A DNA stretch of 64,000 nt, taken from assembly GCA_018105865.1 (NCBI GenBank), contig CM030840.1, positions 12,299,794-12,363,793 of the forward strand, in the 5' to 3' direction. Both the position numbers and the translations under genes were made by a program. Below are positions 26,850 through 41,300 of the stretch, piece after piece. This stretch comes from Metaphire vulgaris. Taxonomy: Eukaryota > Annelida > Clitellata > Crassiclitellata > Megascolecidae. How positions within the stretch are numbered: the first letter of the stretch is position 1; each line of letters begins with the position of its first letter. The notes below the pieces were generated by a model. The model was given only the letters and a program-made list of their open reading frames with translations, did not search any database and was not told the origin of the DNA.

Positions 26850-29191
26850 TGGTGTAGATAAATCCCTGCCGGACCCCCGTTTAGGGGCAGGAGAGGAAAG
26901 AGAGGGACAGGGAAGGGGGAACCTGCTTCCAGCAGCCAGGGGATGGGCGCCTCTGTGACAACTCATTAAACATACCGGGTAATAAACAACCTGTACTGAG
27001 ATTCAACTTATAAAAGCCCAGTTTTTATAAAAAGGTCCACAAAAAATCACATGGTCATCAGTGAATAATAAAATCCTTATCAGCATCAGATCTTGCATCC
27101 TAAAATGTACCAGTACTCCTTAAGGAGGCTTTTAGCTTTTTGAGATTCAGTTATCGAGAAGCTGCATCAGGTCACTTTTCACACTGTAACAAATATAGTC
27201 AAGAAGCTGTGAATGACTCCTTCATGGAACATAAGACTTCTTGAAAATCCTTTTGAATCTGTCATTGAAGACCTTCTTACCTCCTGATTTTCAAATGGAA
27301 ATTACTAATTTTCAATCCAGTGATATCCTGAAGGACAAATTTAAGGAGATTTGATAGAATTCTATCAATGCCTTCCATGTGATCATTTTATTCATTTAAA
27401 AAGTTTGCTCGTGAATTCATTTCCGCTTTTGGACCGACATATTTGTATATGAAGACATTTTCAAAGATGAAGTATTTTAAATCCTGCTGCAGATCAGCAT
27501 TATCTGATGAACATTTAAAATCCTTATCATATTATACAGTGACTACACACTTTGAACCACAGTTTGATGCAATTTTATCAGAAATGCACCAGTTTCATTT
27601 ATCTCACAGTAACCGTTTCAATTGCAACTGATATACCGATATTCTGCAGTCTGTATAATACACTGTATTATAAATCAGCAATAAATAGTCACTTATTGTT
27701 ATTTATTCATTAGCTGTATGCTGTGTTAAAGGACTGTCCGTAAATGACGTCACGCTCTGGGGTGGGGTTCAAACATTTGTGACGAAGTGTGACGACGGGG
27801 GTATGGGGTTTCCAGAAATGTGACGTCACATAATACTAAATATTGCTATTAATAGCGCAATGCTATGTTACTGCAAAGTTGAACGTATTTTACACTCATA
27901 ATTCATTTTAAAAGAATTTGAAAAAGTGTTTCCGAATTTCGCTTCAACTATAATAATTATAATGAGTATTTTCAAATGAAATCATTGCAATACCTGCTTC
28001 ATTCAAGAAATAAGTGAATTGAAACATTAATTTTGACATTAAAAAGATGGGGGGTTAGCATGTTGTGACGTCATTTTTTAGGGGGTCTGACTTTTGTGAG
28101 GACTTGTGATGAAAGGAGGAGGTAAAAAAACTGCCAAAACCGCGTGATGTCATTTATGGACAGCCCCTAAACTGTATTTTACTAAAGTTAGTTTCTTGTG
28201 CATGTGGCCTGCGGAGCCGTCAGAAGTCAGCGGCTGAAAAACTTTGGAGACCCCTGTGTTAGAGCAATCTATTCTCAAGGATCCCCAACACCTAGCCACA
28301 ATTTACTGCTGTGAACTTTCTCTTTATCTCCTTACATACCACAATTCGTTGACAAAAGCAATCTTCAAATAGCAATTCCATAAAAAAAGTAAAAACTTCA
28401 AGACAGAGGTTGCCAATAAACGAAGTGCCAACGAAGTCGTCAGTCACCAAAGAACAATAAAATAAATGATGAACTGGAAAGTGGAAAGCAAGTTCAAAGA
28501 ACAAAATAGGTAAAAATCATAAAGAAAGGGCAAAGGAGTGATGAAATAAACAAGACACAGACAAGCAGAAACTAATACAGAAGATAAAATCCACGTAAAA
28601 ACATCACTGTGACCTGACTTTTTGGCAACAGTGAAGAAAATGGCTAGGAAGATTTAATTTGCATAAATAAGAAAAAAACTAAATAACTACATAATTGGAT
28701 CACTTAAAAAGACATTCTGTAAGATATTTACCTCCATCGCGTGCTTCTCATCGTACTGCAAGATCAACATCACAGCTTATTATTAAAAGTCCACTTAATT
28801 ATTTTTTATAATTAAACATTGGTGGTGGTGACGACGATGATGATGATGACGATGGCCAGAATATAACTTAACGTAACTTCACTGACATTACTGCTGTTAC
28901 AGTGGTTTTCACACAGACTTACTTAGCCTCCTAAACCACTTTAAATCACATTAATGTTATTATTATTATTGTTATTGTTCATGACAATTTATATAGCGCC
29001 GTAACATAGCAAGGGCCAAAGTCAAGGGTGCTTTACAATAAAGAGAAAAACTGACAGACACAAAATCTGCAGGCACAAAAGGCGCCACCTAGCGATATTA
29101 TTATATGGTAATGGATGCATTATTATTGTTGTTATAATAATGACTATTATTATTATCACTATTATTATTATCACTATTATTATTATTCTCA

Positions 29192-29222
<31 letters not shown>

Positions 29223-29248
29223 CTTCTTCTTCTTCTTCTTCTTTCTTC

Positions 29249-29306
<58 letters not shown>

Positions 29307-32300
29307 GTGACCATGACACTGAAGCAGGTTTACCTAATGACTGAAAATGAGCCAATTCCATATATTAATATAAATTCAAGATAATTTTCATACCGGTATA
29401 TGTAAATTTATGAGCAGAGGACAAGAAATGCTATCCAGATGCCAATAAACAAATCTAGTCACAAGTTCACAACTACAGACAATGTCCCAAAGGAGTACCG
29501 TAATTAGATAATTCACAATTCTGTGATATTCATTCATCTGTTATTCTCCCATATGAGGTGCTATATAAATTCCTTGCTACATGACATTATAATATAATAT
29601 AATATAACAAGGTTTAAAGTGGTTCAGTAGGGTCTGCCCTGTGTGCAGAGCCGGCGCGTGACTTTCGGGGGCATCCTGCAATTTTTAGAAGCGCAACGTT
29701 TTTGAAATGTCTTGACGAGCAAAAAAAGGTAATCCGTATTTATTTTTGCCTCTTCAGATGGCCTGACGAACAAAAAACAAAACAAATACTACTTAAGAAT
29801 AAGAAAAATGAAAACTCTTAAATATCCGAGGCCGGCAGGGCCCCTGCGGCCGGCGGGGCCCCCTGCGACCGCAGGCTTTGCAGGCCCCACGTGCCGGCTC
29901 TGCCTGTGTGAGAAGTTGAGAACCACCACATTACATTTTAAAAAAGAGATAATCATGATACATTTCAGGCCCTCAAACAATTAACCATGCAGTTAGACAT
30001 TTTAAAAAAATGCTTTAATTAGGATTAGGAACCAGTTGGAATACTTTTATTCACAGGTTCATTGTTTGGCCCAAGTAGCTTTTGTTTCATAGGTGGATTG
30101 GCAGGCTTTAGAGACCACAAGAAAAAGAAAAGCAGCATGGAGAATAAAGGTAGGAAGAAACGGACATGGCATATGTAAGGCAATACTGTAGATCAGGTCT
30201 TATCACATGCTGAGTCAAATTACATCCAACAAACACAATGTAAAGGATATCCCCTCCTGAGAGATACAAAGACAAGACCAACAATATCACAAGACCCATT
30301 AGAGTAGCCATTCATCATTACACTAAAGTTAATGGATAGCCAGATACCTTGGACAGTCATATAATATGGCAGCACACAGTTTCATTGTCATTTGTTGAAA
30401 ATTTCACCACAAAAACACAGTGCTCAAAAAATAAAATGGTTTGCAACTTTCAAGCACTGCCATGACTCATAATATTTGTTACAGCAGGTTTCAGGTTTCC
30501 GGTTGCAGCACAGTGGTTTTATCTGCAAAACTGGGAGGGGTGGGGTGGGGTAGGGGTGGGAGGTTGTGGCACCGAGGCACAAACCACTGGCGGCTGAAAA
30601 TGCATAACGTCGTCACGTGATCATCCTTACTCAACATCATAAAAAATATATATTATGTACTCACGGAAACTGAGTAAACAGAGGAAGAAATGGATGTCAG
30701 TGATGCTGCTGATCCATGAACTGCAAACACAAGAGATGACAACTGACTAACCAATTACAGGTTATAAAGCAAACAGGGCAAACACAAAAAATGAACCTAT
30801 GCACATTGCACACACCCACCCACACACACCCACACACCCACACACCCACACACACCCACACACACACACACAAAACTAACCAAATTCAATTAGTTAACCC
30901 TTTTATGGGTAAAGCACACAAAACACCATATATGTCGTTTTAGCGTATGCAACACAATCTACAAAAACCAACCACAACACACACACAGACACACACACAC
31001 TCAAAGCTCACACAGACTGCAGCAGAAGCACATTATTCCTATGGAAAACAAAAAGATATATCTGTCTACCCCAGCAAAACTAACTGTTCGCACTGTTCCG
31101 ACTGCAATGATGGCTGATGATTCTTTAGAAAATATCATACTCTCACTGTTTACAAAGCATTGGTGTAAATACATTTATACATACACTATTATTTTGAACT
31201 TAATATTCATATAATTATATTTCATGCTATATCGAAAAATTCACTTTTCTGGGGTTGTGTTCGAAAATAATTCACCCGTTTAATAATCCTTTACAGAAAA
31301 TCCATAATGAAATAGGAGGATGCAGTGTGATTGATTATAATTATCGGTTCAAAATATTTTAATTTCAGTTTTACCTTTAGTTTCAAGTATACTTTTAGTT
31401 TCACTTTAGTTTTAGTTCTGAGTATTTTAAGATTTAGTTTTAGTTTTGTTTTCACAACTTTTAGATTTTCCTCTACATTCTCATCGATATTTAGTTTTAA
31501 TTTCAGTTTTATTACATTCGTTTAGATGACTTTAAGTTACGACAAAATATTTTACTTTTACAAAAGCAAAAACGTCAATTTACAGCATACAAATACCGGT
31601 ACATAGGTAACAGGTAAAGATAATAATAATAATGTGATTTTAAGTGGTTTAGGAGGCTAAGTAAGCCTGTGTGAAAACCACTGATGCAACCATCTGCATT
31701 CAATAACCTAGTTTATCTAGATAGCCTTTGAATCCGTTTACTGTTTCAACTGTCACTCCCACCTGGTCCAAACTGTTCCATTTGTCCACAACCCTTGCAC
31801 TAAAAAAGTTTTTCTTTCTTGGACCAACCCTCTGCTTAAACAATTTGCACTTGTGGCCTCTTGTGCTGCTATAGTGTGCCAATGTAAAGAATCGATCATA
31901 TGGCACATCTACTTTCCCAGTCATTATTTTGTATGTTTCTATCAAATCCCCTCTCTCTCTCTTCTCCTTTCTAATGTTGTCAGTCCACAATATTGAAGTC
32001 TTTTTCGTAGCTTAAATTATGGCACCCATTGACCATCTTCGTTGCTCGTCTTTGCACTTTTTCTAAAAGTTCTATATGTTTGTTCAAGAATGGATTCCAA
32101 GCCTGAACACAGTATTCTAGATGAGACCTTACTAATGACTTATAAAGTTTAATGATTATCTCTTTGTCACGACTCACAATTGTCCTTTTCACCATTCCCA
32201 ACATTTGGTTTCCCTTTTTTGCTGCCTCCATGCATTGGTGAGATGGATTCATACTTCTATGGATGATTATCCCCAAGTCTCTTTCTTTTTCTGTTGTGGT

Positions 32301-35300
32301 TAGAACCTTCCCCCCTAAAGAATATTCATTACCATTATTAGACTTCCCAACATGCATTACAGAACATTTATCAATATTGAAAAGCATCTGCCAGTCCACA
32401 GACCACTGAAACAATTTCCTTAGATCTTCTTGTAAAATTTTTGCATCATCCTCCGAGTCTATATTTCTGCATAACTTTGTATCATTGGCAAACTTTGAAA
32501 TTTTGGACAGTAATCCTTCATCGATATCATTTATATATATTAGAAAAAGCAATGGCCCAAGCACTGAGCCCTGAGGCACTCCACTTGCCCATTGCGAATG
32601 GCCTCTCCTAATGCCAACCTTCTGTCTTCTTCCCTTCAACCAATTTTCAATCCATCTGAGAATATTGCCCCTTGTACAGGTAATATACAAAACAATACAT
32701 ATATGCCGTATATCAATGGAACATTGCACATTGCACATTCAAATTAGCCTATGAAAAATGTTTGAATTGAGTTTTAACCATTTACCAGTTCATTTATTTG
32801 TAGCATAATGTAAAATGAAAGAGTATTCTCAGGGCAAATGGGAAAAGGGTTAAAAATGCATTTTTTCCCTGGCCAACTTAAATACAATTTCTTTGTATCT
32901 TGTCAAGTCTCCAAATAAACTGAGCAGTTCTTCACAAAATGCTTCTGATGCCAGTAATCACATTAAAATTCACAAAACAAAGCCACGTATTACAAACTTC
33001 TAACAAACGTTTTAACACAAAGTCGCTGTACTTCACATTCAACACAGGCTGTGACTCAATTTGAATATACACCCCCTCTGTAATTATATCATTTAACACT
33101 TATTTTTAATGATTCGCTAATTTCATTCATTTGCTATGTCCAAACGTGTTGGGTATTATATAGCAATATGGTCTATGGAAAGACTAGCACATAACATCTG
33201 AAACTAATTTCAGAAGGCCCCAACCAGCAAGTCACAACCAGCTCCAAGCCAGTCTCCAAAGTTCTCGTCTCACACACAGTGCAATTTAGTAAAGTCAAAC
33301 CCCGGTAGTTACAGATTTCTGAGTTACCATCACTGCATATTCAACTGTGGCTGATGTCATCTCTGCTTAATATAGAACAATAATGGGGTCTGACTAATCT
33401 TTTTTTATTGTACATACCAGGGCATCCACAGTTCAGAATTTTCTCAAAGCCATTTGAAAAGCATCTCTCATTCTCCATTAACAAAAACTTAACCTCATAG
33501 ACAATTTATCTTCAGCAAAATCCACTTATATGGGGAACATGATATCATAGGGTGTCCTTTGGAAGACTCAATTTCCCACAAGTATCTACTCCAACCATTC
33601 TAAATATTGATATCTTTAGCCCAAAAATTATGGACTTGGCCAAACATAGCCATTACTTCACTAAACCAGAGTCAAGAGATTAAATGTTCCACATGTCTGC
33701 AGGGTCCTCCTCAGTCTGCCAGCATCTTGATACATTTCATTTTATAACTCAATCCAATCATCAACTTCTATAGCGCCGCTTAATAGGGCACAGAAGCATC
33801 AGCTGACGGCAAAACAAATCCCAATTGTATAAGAACCAAGATCAAAAAATCTAGTATGACAAAGTCTATGGTGGATATGCCATAGCCAAAAATATGGATT
33901 TCAAATATTTATTTATTTATCTATCTATTGACAATTTGTATAGCACAGTAGAACAAGGCTAAGGCCTACAACAAGAGTGCTTAACCTCTTAACTGGGGAT
34001 CCCGGATATATCCGTCCATTTTACATTGAGTTACAGTTAAATACACGGTTAGGGGTTAACACAGTTCATATCCTTTTTATAATAATTTGTATGCATTTAA
34101 ATATGACGTCACATATCGGACCTTTAAGCAAACATCTTACAATCCACACAAGATTAGTGAAATAATGTGGAATTCTGGCCGAGTCTAAGGTCAGCGATAA
34201 ACAATTCTACTGATTTTGTGCAACCTTGACAGTAGTAAACCCAAACACCATACAAAGGTCTACGTCTTAGACTTAAGGTTTATGGAAGCAGGGCTTAATT
34301 AATAGTATTTACACTGTTTTACAGTACAGATTTACCGGTACAGATGGCCTTTCCATTTAACCACACAAACAACACAGTGCAGTGAAAAAGACCTTTGAAA
34401 CCCAGAATGTTAGGTTAACAATAATTCACAGCCAGAATATTTAACCATCTGCCTATCTGTCTGTCTCTGTCTTTGTGTGTCTTTCTCTCTCTGCCTCTAT
34501 CTGTCTGTCAGTGAGAATATATACTGGTACCTACAGGTCTATCTTTCTGTCTTGTCTGTCTGTCTGTCTGTCTGTCTCTGTCTGTCTGTCTGTGTCTCTC
34601 CCCACAATCCTTAGTTGCTTTTTGCCAAAAGAAACTGGATATTTAAGCAATAACATTATAACACTGGCAATTTACTATTCTACTATTATAGTCTAATCTT
34701 TCCCATCTGTAACTCAATAAAAAAAGCAATTATAACCATAACTTAATTCCCATTCAGTTTCTGTCACAGAAGCTTCACCAATTTTCCCAGAGATATCATC
34801 ATTCCTTAGTGGTTAATAATATGTCTTGCTATGGTAATTACCCAGGTAAGCCTCAGGCTGAGCATAAACCACATCATAATGGATAATCAAAACTCCATGT
34901 CTGAATTGTACAGGTCTAACATGCCAATGATTATTTTTGGTGAATGCCAAAAACCACCTACATTGCCTTTCTACAGGTCGTCTAGCACCTGGTGATTGGC
35001 ACCTTTATAATCGTTGTCTGTTGTCACCTTTGTGTATCTATTAATTTTGGGAAAATATATAGAATTACATTTTTATTTAATGCAACAGCCCACATCTTTG
35101 TACAACTGCTAGAATATTTAAAATTCTAACAGAAATGAGCTTAAGCAATTTTAAGATCACAATACTCTGAGAAAAACACTGCAATTTCCGCAAATATGCA
35201 AAGTGAAATAGGGCACAAATGGGAAATTTCGTGCATAAATGCGAAATTTTGGTGCATAAATTGAACATTTCCGCATTTCCCCCGCCCCAAATTTAGGACT

Positions 35301-38300
35301 CAGGACTTCTGAAAACCCCATATTTCACAAAAATGGCCGATTTAAATGCCAAGCTCTACGCAACAGAATCTACCGGTAGTCTAATTTGGTTGCTGCTGCG
35401 GCGTTTTAAAAGGCATTTGAATACTACCGGTATCTCTTCATATCTGACACTCCAAACTACCCTTTGAACAAATGATGAACTCCTTTACAACATAAAACAT
35501 CATGAAGGAACGGACAGTTTCCTTGTTTAAAGGCAACATTTTAAATGCCAGTAAAATTGACAGGAGGATAACGCACTGCTCAATAATGCATTGGTTTAGG
35601 CAATAAGCCTCAAGCACAGGACAAAACTGCTTGCAAAAGATGACAGCAAAGACAAGCAACATCCAGGCAACATCAAAGAAAATACAAAGGGATACAAAAA
35701 AGCTGATTGAAAACATGAAATCACACACACATTCTTCAGTCCAGCTCTAAGCTAAGACCTCAAAACAGAAAAAAAATTCAAATGTCATCTTCAGTTCATT
35801 TTTAATGTTTTTAGGCATTCGATTTAAGCAGATAAATGTTTTTAAAGGATAGAAGCAGACACTTTTATGGATTGAAACTTGGAAGGCTGAAAGAAGCGAG
35901 ACAGATAACAAATTGGGAAAGGAGAATGAAAGTACAGTACAAAAACTAACTTAATTTCATCAACACTAAATCTTTGGCAAGTTAACAGATGCAATCAACA
36001 CGGCATAAACTTTTCTCAACAATGGGGTAATTCCGACATTCAAAGTTCTTGAATTCTAAATATTCTACACTTCTATAAGCACCTGGCTGCAAATTTTCCC
36101 AAAATGGGCAAATTTCAAGGTTTTGAGAGGAAAGTTTCAACAGTTAAAAGAGGCCTGGAATCGTAATTACTGGTACCTGGCTTAAACCAGAACGAAAGCA
36201 TTTAGGATACAATAAGCTGATGCTGAACTATTTATAAACCACCAAACTTCTGCCAAAGACTCTACACTGGCATTTAAAATAAATCCACTCTTGTATCAAT
36301 TTCAAGAGATAAGGATACAAACCGAATACCATCATTAAGGCAATGAGTCAGTTAAAAAAAATACTGCATACGGTTTAGGCTCTGGTACCTCCGTTCTTTT
36401 TAAAATTTCTGTATGAAAATAAGATTTTAGAAACCCTAGAAACCAGCTCTAAGTGAAAGAGGAAATGACGGGAGAACCACAATCTACCGGCCTGAAACAA
36501 GTAAGTCAAATAAATCCCCAAAATTCTCTAAATAGTGAAATAAATTTACAACAAAAACAGAAAAAAATGCAAACCTCGAAGTGCTCAACATTTTCTAAAA
36601 CGTCATCCTAAATCAACAAACTCCTACCGTCGTCGTGATGTCTCGGGATCGGAGTCCCATTTCTCGACGCGTCTCGGCTGGACATCTCAAACATAGAGGC
36701 CCTGGCAGGACTCGGGCACGGCGAAGAACCTTCTCCGATGACCGGAGTACTACAAAGCGAATGGCGAGAGGAAACCGTTTGCGAGAAAGACGACGACGGC
36801 GTTCCCGACTTCGAGGCCTTCCCCGAACAACTGCGATGCAGTTCGAAGCTGGGAAGAGACCCGGCAACTGGAAGACGAGGAGTTAAACAGGACTGAGTCA
36901 TGAGACTGTCGGACTGATGAGTCATGCTCGGACTTTTCGTCAGACCGATTCGACTGCACGATCGTGCGATGTGGATCTGGGCAAGAATGTCCGCCTTCCT
37001 TTCATGCGCGTTAGACTCCAACGACTCCACCGACATCAGACTCGAGTTATTGCTGCCGTCGACAACGTATCCTGCGTTCCGACGCAGTGACTTTCCCATC
37101 GTTCTGGCGCAGACCTGGCTCAGCGGTCGCGACGGAACGTAACTCGACGACATGAATCCGTGGATTTCCGACGAAATTGCACGGTCCACGTCGGCACTCG
37201 TCGTCGAAACAGTCTCCGCTTTCCTGACAACATTGTGATTGGCATCTTTTATAACATTATCAGAAATTGACTGTAGCGCCGTCACAATTTCTGAGTTCTG
37301 TTGTTCGGCGTTCAAAGAATCGTTTGAGCTAACGGCAAAATAATCTTCGACGGCAATCGGACGAAACCGACCGGCGCTCAGCAGAGGAAAATCTGGCAGA
37401 GCTGACGATTTACTGTCTGGAAAGTTCTGTGAATAAGAGGCTCCTCTGTCAACCGCGGTGGAGTGACATGGGTCAGTCAGGACGCTTAGAGGAGAGGGAG
37501 CCCGATGCACGGAATGATCCAGTTCCTTTGCGGATGATCCAAAGCAGAGTCCACTGAAGGACAAACGCATCGGGCTGTTGTTCATTGCTGGCTTTGCTTC
37601 CAGGTCTTTTGCTTTATCTATAACTGTCATTGCCAGTGAAGTTCCATTACTGGAACCGGTGCAGTTTTCCGCTTCTGCCTTTGCTGTGCACTTCACAGTG
37701 ATACCATCTGCACTGGATTCCAACAGACGGACAACTTCCACAGAAGGTTCCACGGAATTCTGAACTGCTAACGTCTCACTGTTTTCACCAAGACACAGGG
37801 CTGACTGGTTGCCACCAATTGCTTTAGCATCTAGCGTAGTCAATGAAGAAGTTGTCAAATTCTCCACAATGCAGCTCTGATGTGCCGGATCGATCGATGG
37901 TCTGGCCAAAGGCATAGCACCTGGCGCCTCTGTACCTCCTAGTAGGTCTGTTAAGCTGAATTCTGTCAGAGTAGTGTTGCTGCTAGGCTCGTGTGCATCA
38001 AGCCCCATTGGAGATGATGTCAACTCTCTCCAAGTACGGAATCAGTTGCAGGGGAAGCATTGAATCTCTCGCTAAAATATGCAAAACAAATCAATTCTCT
38101 ATAAATACGCTCGGCAATTAGAGAAACTGAAAACTAACAAAAACAAATAAGTTTATCTGTTGCACTGTCTGTCAAACTAATTGACAGTAAGCAGTGACTA
38201 TCCCAAAATTAACTGTGGGACAAGAAAAATTTAACAAATCTGCAGGAGCTACCGATAGCTTCCACTGAAACCAACCGTCTTGTTTTTGGTTTTATGAGAG

Positions 38301-41300
38301 ATTGATCTACCAACCAAACCGTTGGTCAGTGTTTATTCTTGTTTTTGGTTTTTGGGGATGAAATCCACCCCATTGAGAGACAAATCTTGTCCCCAAACAT
38401 TTCAAACTCCCCCAATGTCAAGGTGGCTAGAATAAACACTGCCGTTGGTAGAACAAAAACTGGATCATTTATTGCAACTGGCAATCTCAGCATGAGACTT
38501 CCTCGACTTTTAATCAAAATAAAGATATTAAATATTCATGTACAAAGGGCATATGATATAAGCACATAAGCAGTACTTAATTATAAAAGTGCATAATTCA
38601 ATGACAGTATAAACTGTAACTTAAAATATGTAGGCCTACACGGTATATACTGCAAGTCAGTGTTTCCCAAACTGTGGGTCACGACCCAAAAGTGGGTCCA
38701 GGGTTCAGTCTAGTGGGTCATGGGTTAGCGCGAAATTAGAGTCTAAAGTGTCATTTTCTAACCAATACCACAATGTCACAAGCTTAGGCTGCTTAGGTTT
38801 TAAGAAATTTATATGCCCGCAATCCTCCATACCTACATACTTATGTTAAAATGATTAGTGTTTTACCCATTTTTAAAATCAAATTTTAGTTGGCATTAAG
38901 TTTGCAGGGTCACGGCATGTTACAAAGCCGCTGACGTGAGTCGCACAGTTCCAAAAAGTTTGGGAAACCTTGGTCTAAAGTACCGGTACTTTTAAAAATT
39001 AATCTTATTTCACAATAACATACAGAAGCGTATTCCGACCATTTTGCTCGGAAACTCCACTGACAATAGAGAATCTCTAGGCAGAGTGCCCGATTTAGCT
39101 AGCGGTTAAGCGAATTTGCCATATTCATAGGATTTTTAAGACGTGTAAGAAAGGTATGTTTCTTGCAAAAATTTAAAGAAGATATTTTCCAAGAAATGTC
39201 ATCAGCTATTCCTCTCCTTTTGTCTTATTTGGAAAAAATATGAATAATTCTGCCTAATGTATTGAATTGAATCAGAGGTTTTGTTTTGTCATTTATTCAA
39301 AACTCAGAAGATTCTTTTCAACCAACGTTCGCCAGATGGCGTGTGCATTTACAAAAATATTAGATGTTATTATTAGGGTCGCGGCACGTTACAAAACTGC
39401 TGAAGTGTGTCGCAGTTCCAAAATGTTTGCGAAACCCTCAGCGGCGGATCCAGGATTTCTTGGTGGGGGATGAAATGAATTCATAGGGAGTTGGTGGGGG
39501 ACGAAAAGATAACGAAAAAATCAATAAACTTTGCCGAAAAGGCTAACAAACGGAAATTTTCCTCCTAATTTAACTACACTTTTACCGAAAAATAGGCTGG
39601 CAAGCAAAAATGGGTCATCCGCAGTTTTTTCCCATGTAGTTTAACTAGACTTTTACCCAAAATAGGGATTTCGCAAGTGAAAAAAATCCGAAAGTCCGAT
39701 GGGGATGCATCCCCACAATGTTCCCTCATCCCCGCACGTTTAAGGGTAGCGCGCACAACATTTCTTTGTTTGCGCAAACCCTTTTGCTCAACGGTATACG
39801 TGCGTTTCCCAAAAGTATGATTTCGGTAGGTTCATTTGACTGAGGTGATTTATTTATTTAGGCATGAGCAGAGTTAGTCGTGGTTGTTTATTTATCCCTC
39901 GCCAACGCGTTTGTTTTGCTCAGTGTCGGTTATATCTGCTGATATTTGTGCGCATGCGCAGCCTGCCTAAAAATTTGCATAAAGGCGCCATTATATGAAC
40001 AGCGCCCATTGGGTAATTTGGGTTACACATTTCATGAAAGAGTCAATTTATCAAGGACACCGGGGTTATTAGTACACATTTATGACATTTTGCTTGATAA
40101 TTAATTTGACTAAAGACAGACGTGAACAAATCTAGTATATATTAGTTTTATCAAATCTTTACTTCTTAATTAGGTTTTGAACAACCATTTTCCAACGATA
40201 TATTGAATTTGAAATATATTGATATAAGAACTTTTAATTTCTTACATTTATTATTGGTATACATCAGTGGTGCAAACGTCCGCCCGCGGGCCACATCCCC
40301 CGTTTCCGGCCCGCGACGACTCGCCATGAAATGAAAATACCAATATGGCTTCTCTCAATGCCGTTCGTGACGGTTTTAAAGGATGTTGTTAAAAATTAAA
40401 TCTATAGTGTCATATCAAATTTTGGCACGAGTAGACAAGCTGCAGAAAAACGTTGTATGACTGCTATGCCAATCGATATCTGTAAGCTGGTTGCAGAGGT
40501 GCAAACAGCCATCACACTGACTTCCTGGTTTCAATCTTTCAAACTGCTAGTAGTTAAAACTGCTAGTGACAGATACAATGGTCCAATGTGTTTCGGTTAT
40601 TGTACAGGGCCTATAACGTTAGATTATGAACTGTTTCTATAAGTCTTATAAGACTAGTATAAGAATACTTTAGATTCTGCTAAATATTTAACTTTAACAT
40701 AAAACTATAAACTTTATGTTTAGAAACTTTATATAAAGGCATAACCATGCCTTACTGTACTGATATTGTATAAGACACTTTACAGTGTGTACAATGCTCA
40801 ACTTAAAAAGTGATTTTGTACTAAATTGTAATAAACTTGGGCAAAGACATAAATGGCAGTCGTCAGTTGAGTCTGGCCCCCGATTGCCAAGGATTTCAGA
40901 AATATAACAGTGGCCCCGGCCGAAAAAGGTTTCACCACTGGTATACAAAATATAGCATTGATTGATATTGATAAAAAAAAATGACGAAACTATTTCCGCT
41001 CACGAAAAATCTGGTGCGCTCACGATCTCGAAAAATTAGAGGGAACATTGATCCCCACTCATCCCCACGTGACCGCTGGAAACCCAAAAAAACTGCGTCA
41101 GTAGACTACTGCAAGCGACATTTTCATATTCAATATTTTATATAAAGATTCTCAATAGAACATAAACACTTGTGAAAGGAAATAATGCTGTTGGGAGTCA
41201 CGTGATCACTAGCTGTTAAGAGAACTACACACCATCCAAGAATATCAGTGATTGAAATTCAGAGCAAATAAGGCAGCCCTCGTTTCCAGTCGACACGAAT

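Larger units (their letters stand above)
24784..28731. other. NAV intron 4 (3.9 kb)
   Basis: Contains a SINE end at 25629-25718, MITE fragments at 25820-25910 and 26855-26954 (halves of the 58758 family), an (AAT)n array at 26775-26848, and the hAT relic at 27180-28256 with a MITE inside it. 25000-25600 and 25920-26740 show nothing recognised. Confidence 0.6.
28756..30664. other. NAV intron 3
   Basis: Holds a LINE 3'-UTR copy (28898-28955) running into an ATT-rich tail and an inverted LINE/SINE tail (28975-29095), a compound microsatellite (29126-29306), a LINE 3' relic with nested MITE (29585-29935) and a G-rich tract (30533-30562). The rest is unremarkable. Confidence 0.6.
30721..36627. 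other. NAV intron 2 (5.9 kb)
   Basis: 30805-30875 is CACACACCC-rich. 31340-31510 is a TTTAGTTT-rich stretch. 31625-32740 is a reverse-transcriptase element. 33757-33805 and 33905-33985 are inverted LINE/SINE tails. 34465-34600 is (CTGT)n. 35160-35290 is a possible MITE fragment like 6405-6590. No exon is seen, and 32741-33750 and 35440-36600 hold nothing recognised. Confidence 0.6.
39439..41078. mobile_element. hAT-type element (CAGCGGCGGATCC), hosts two nested elements
   Basis: CAGCGGCGGATCCAGGATTT at left, ATCCCCACGTGACCGCTG at right. Flanking octamers GAAACCCT (39431-39438) and GAAACCCA (41079-41086) agree at 7 of 8. It carries the GGCAAGCAAAAATGGGTCAT motif near 39600. The interior is split by the element at 39716-41050. 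Confidence 0.75.

Noticed and set aside
36635..37763. Plus-strand ORFs opposite NAV exon 2
   Set aside because: They are antisense shadows of a long coding exon whose splice phase and composition support the minus strand.
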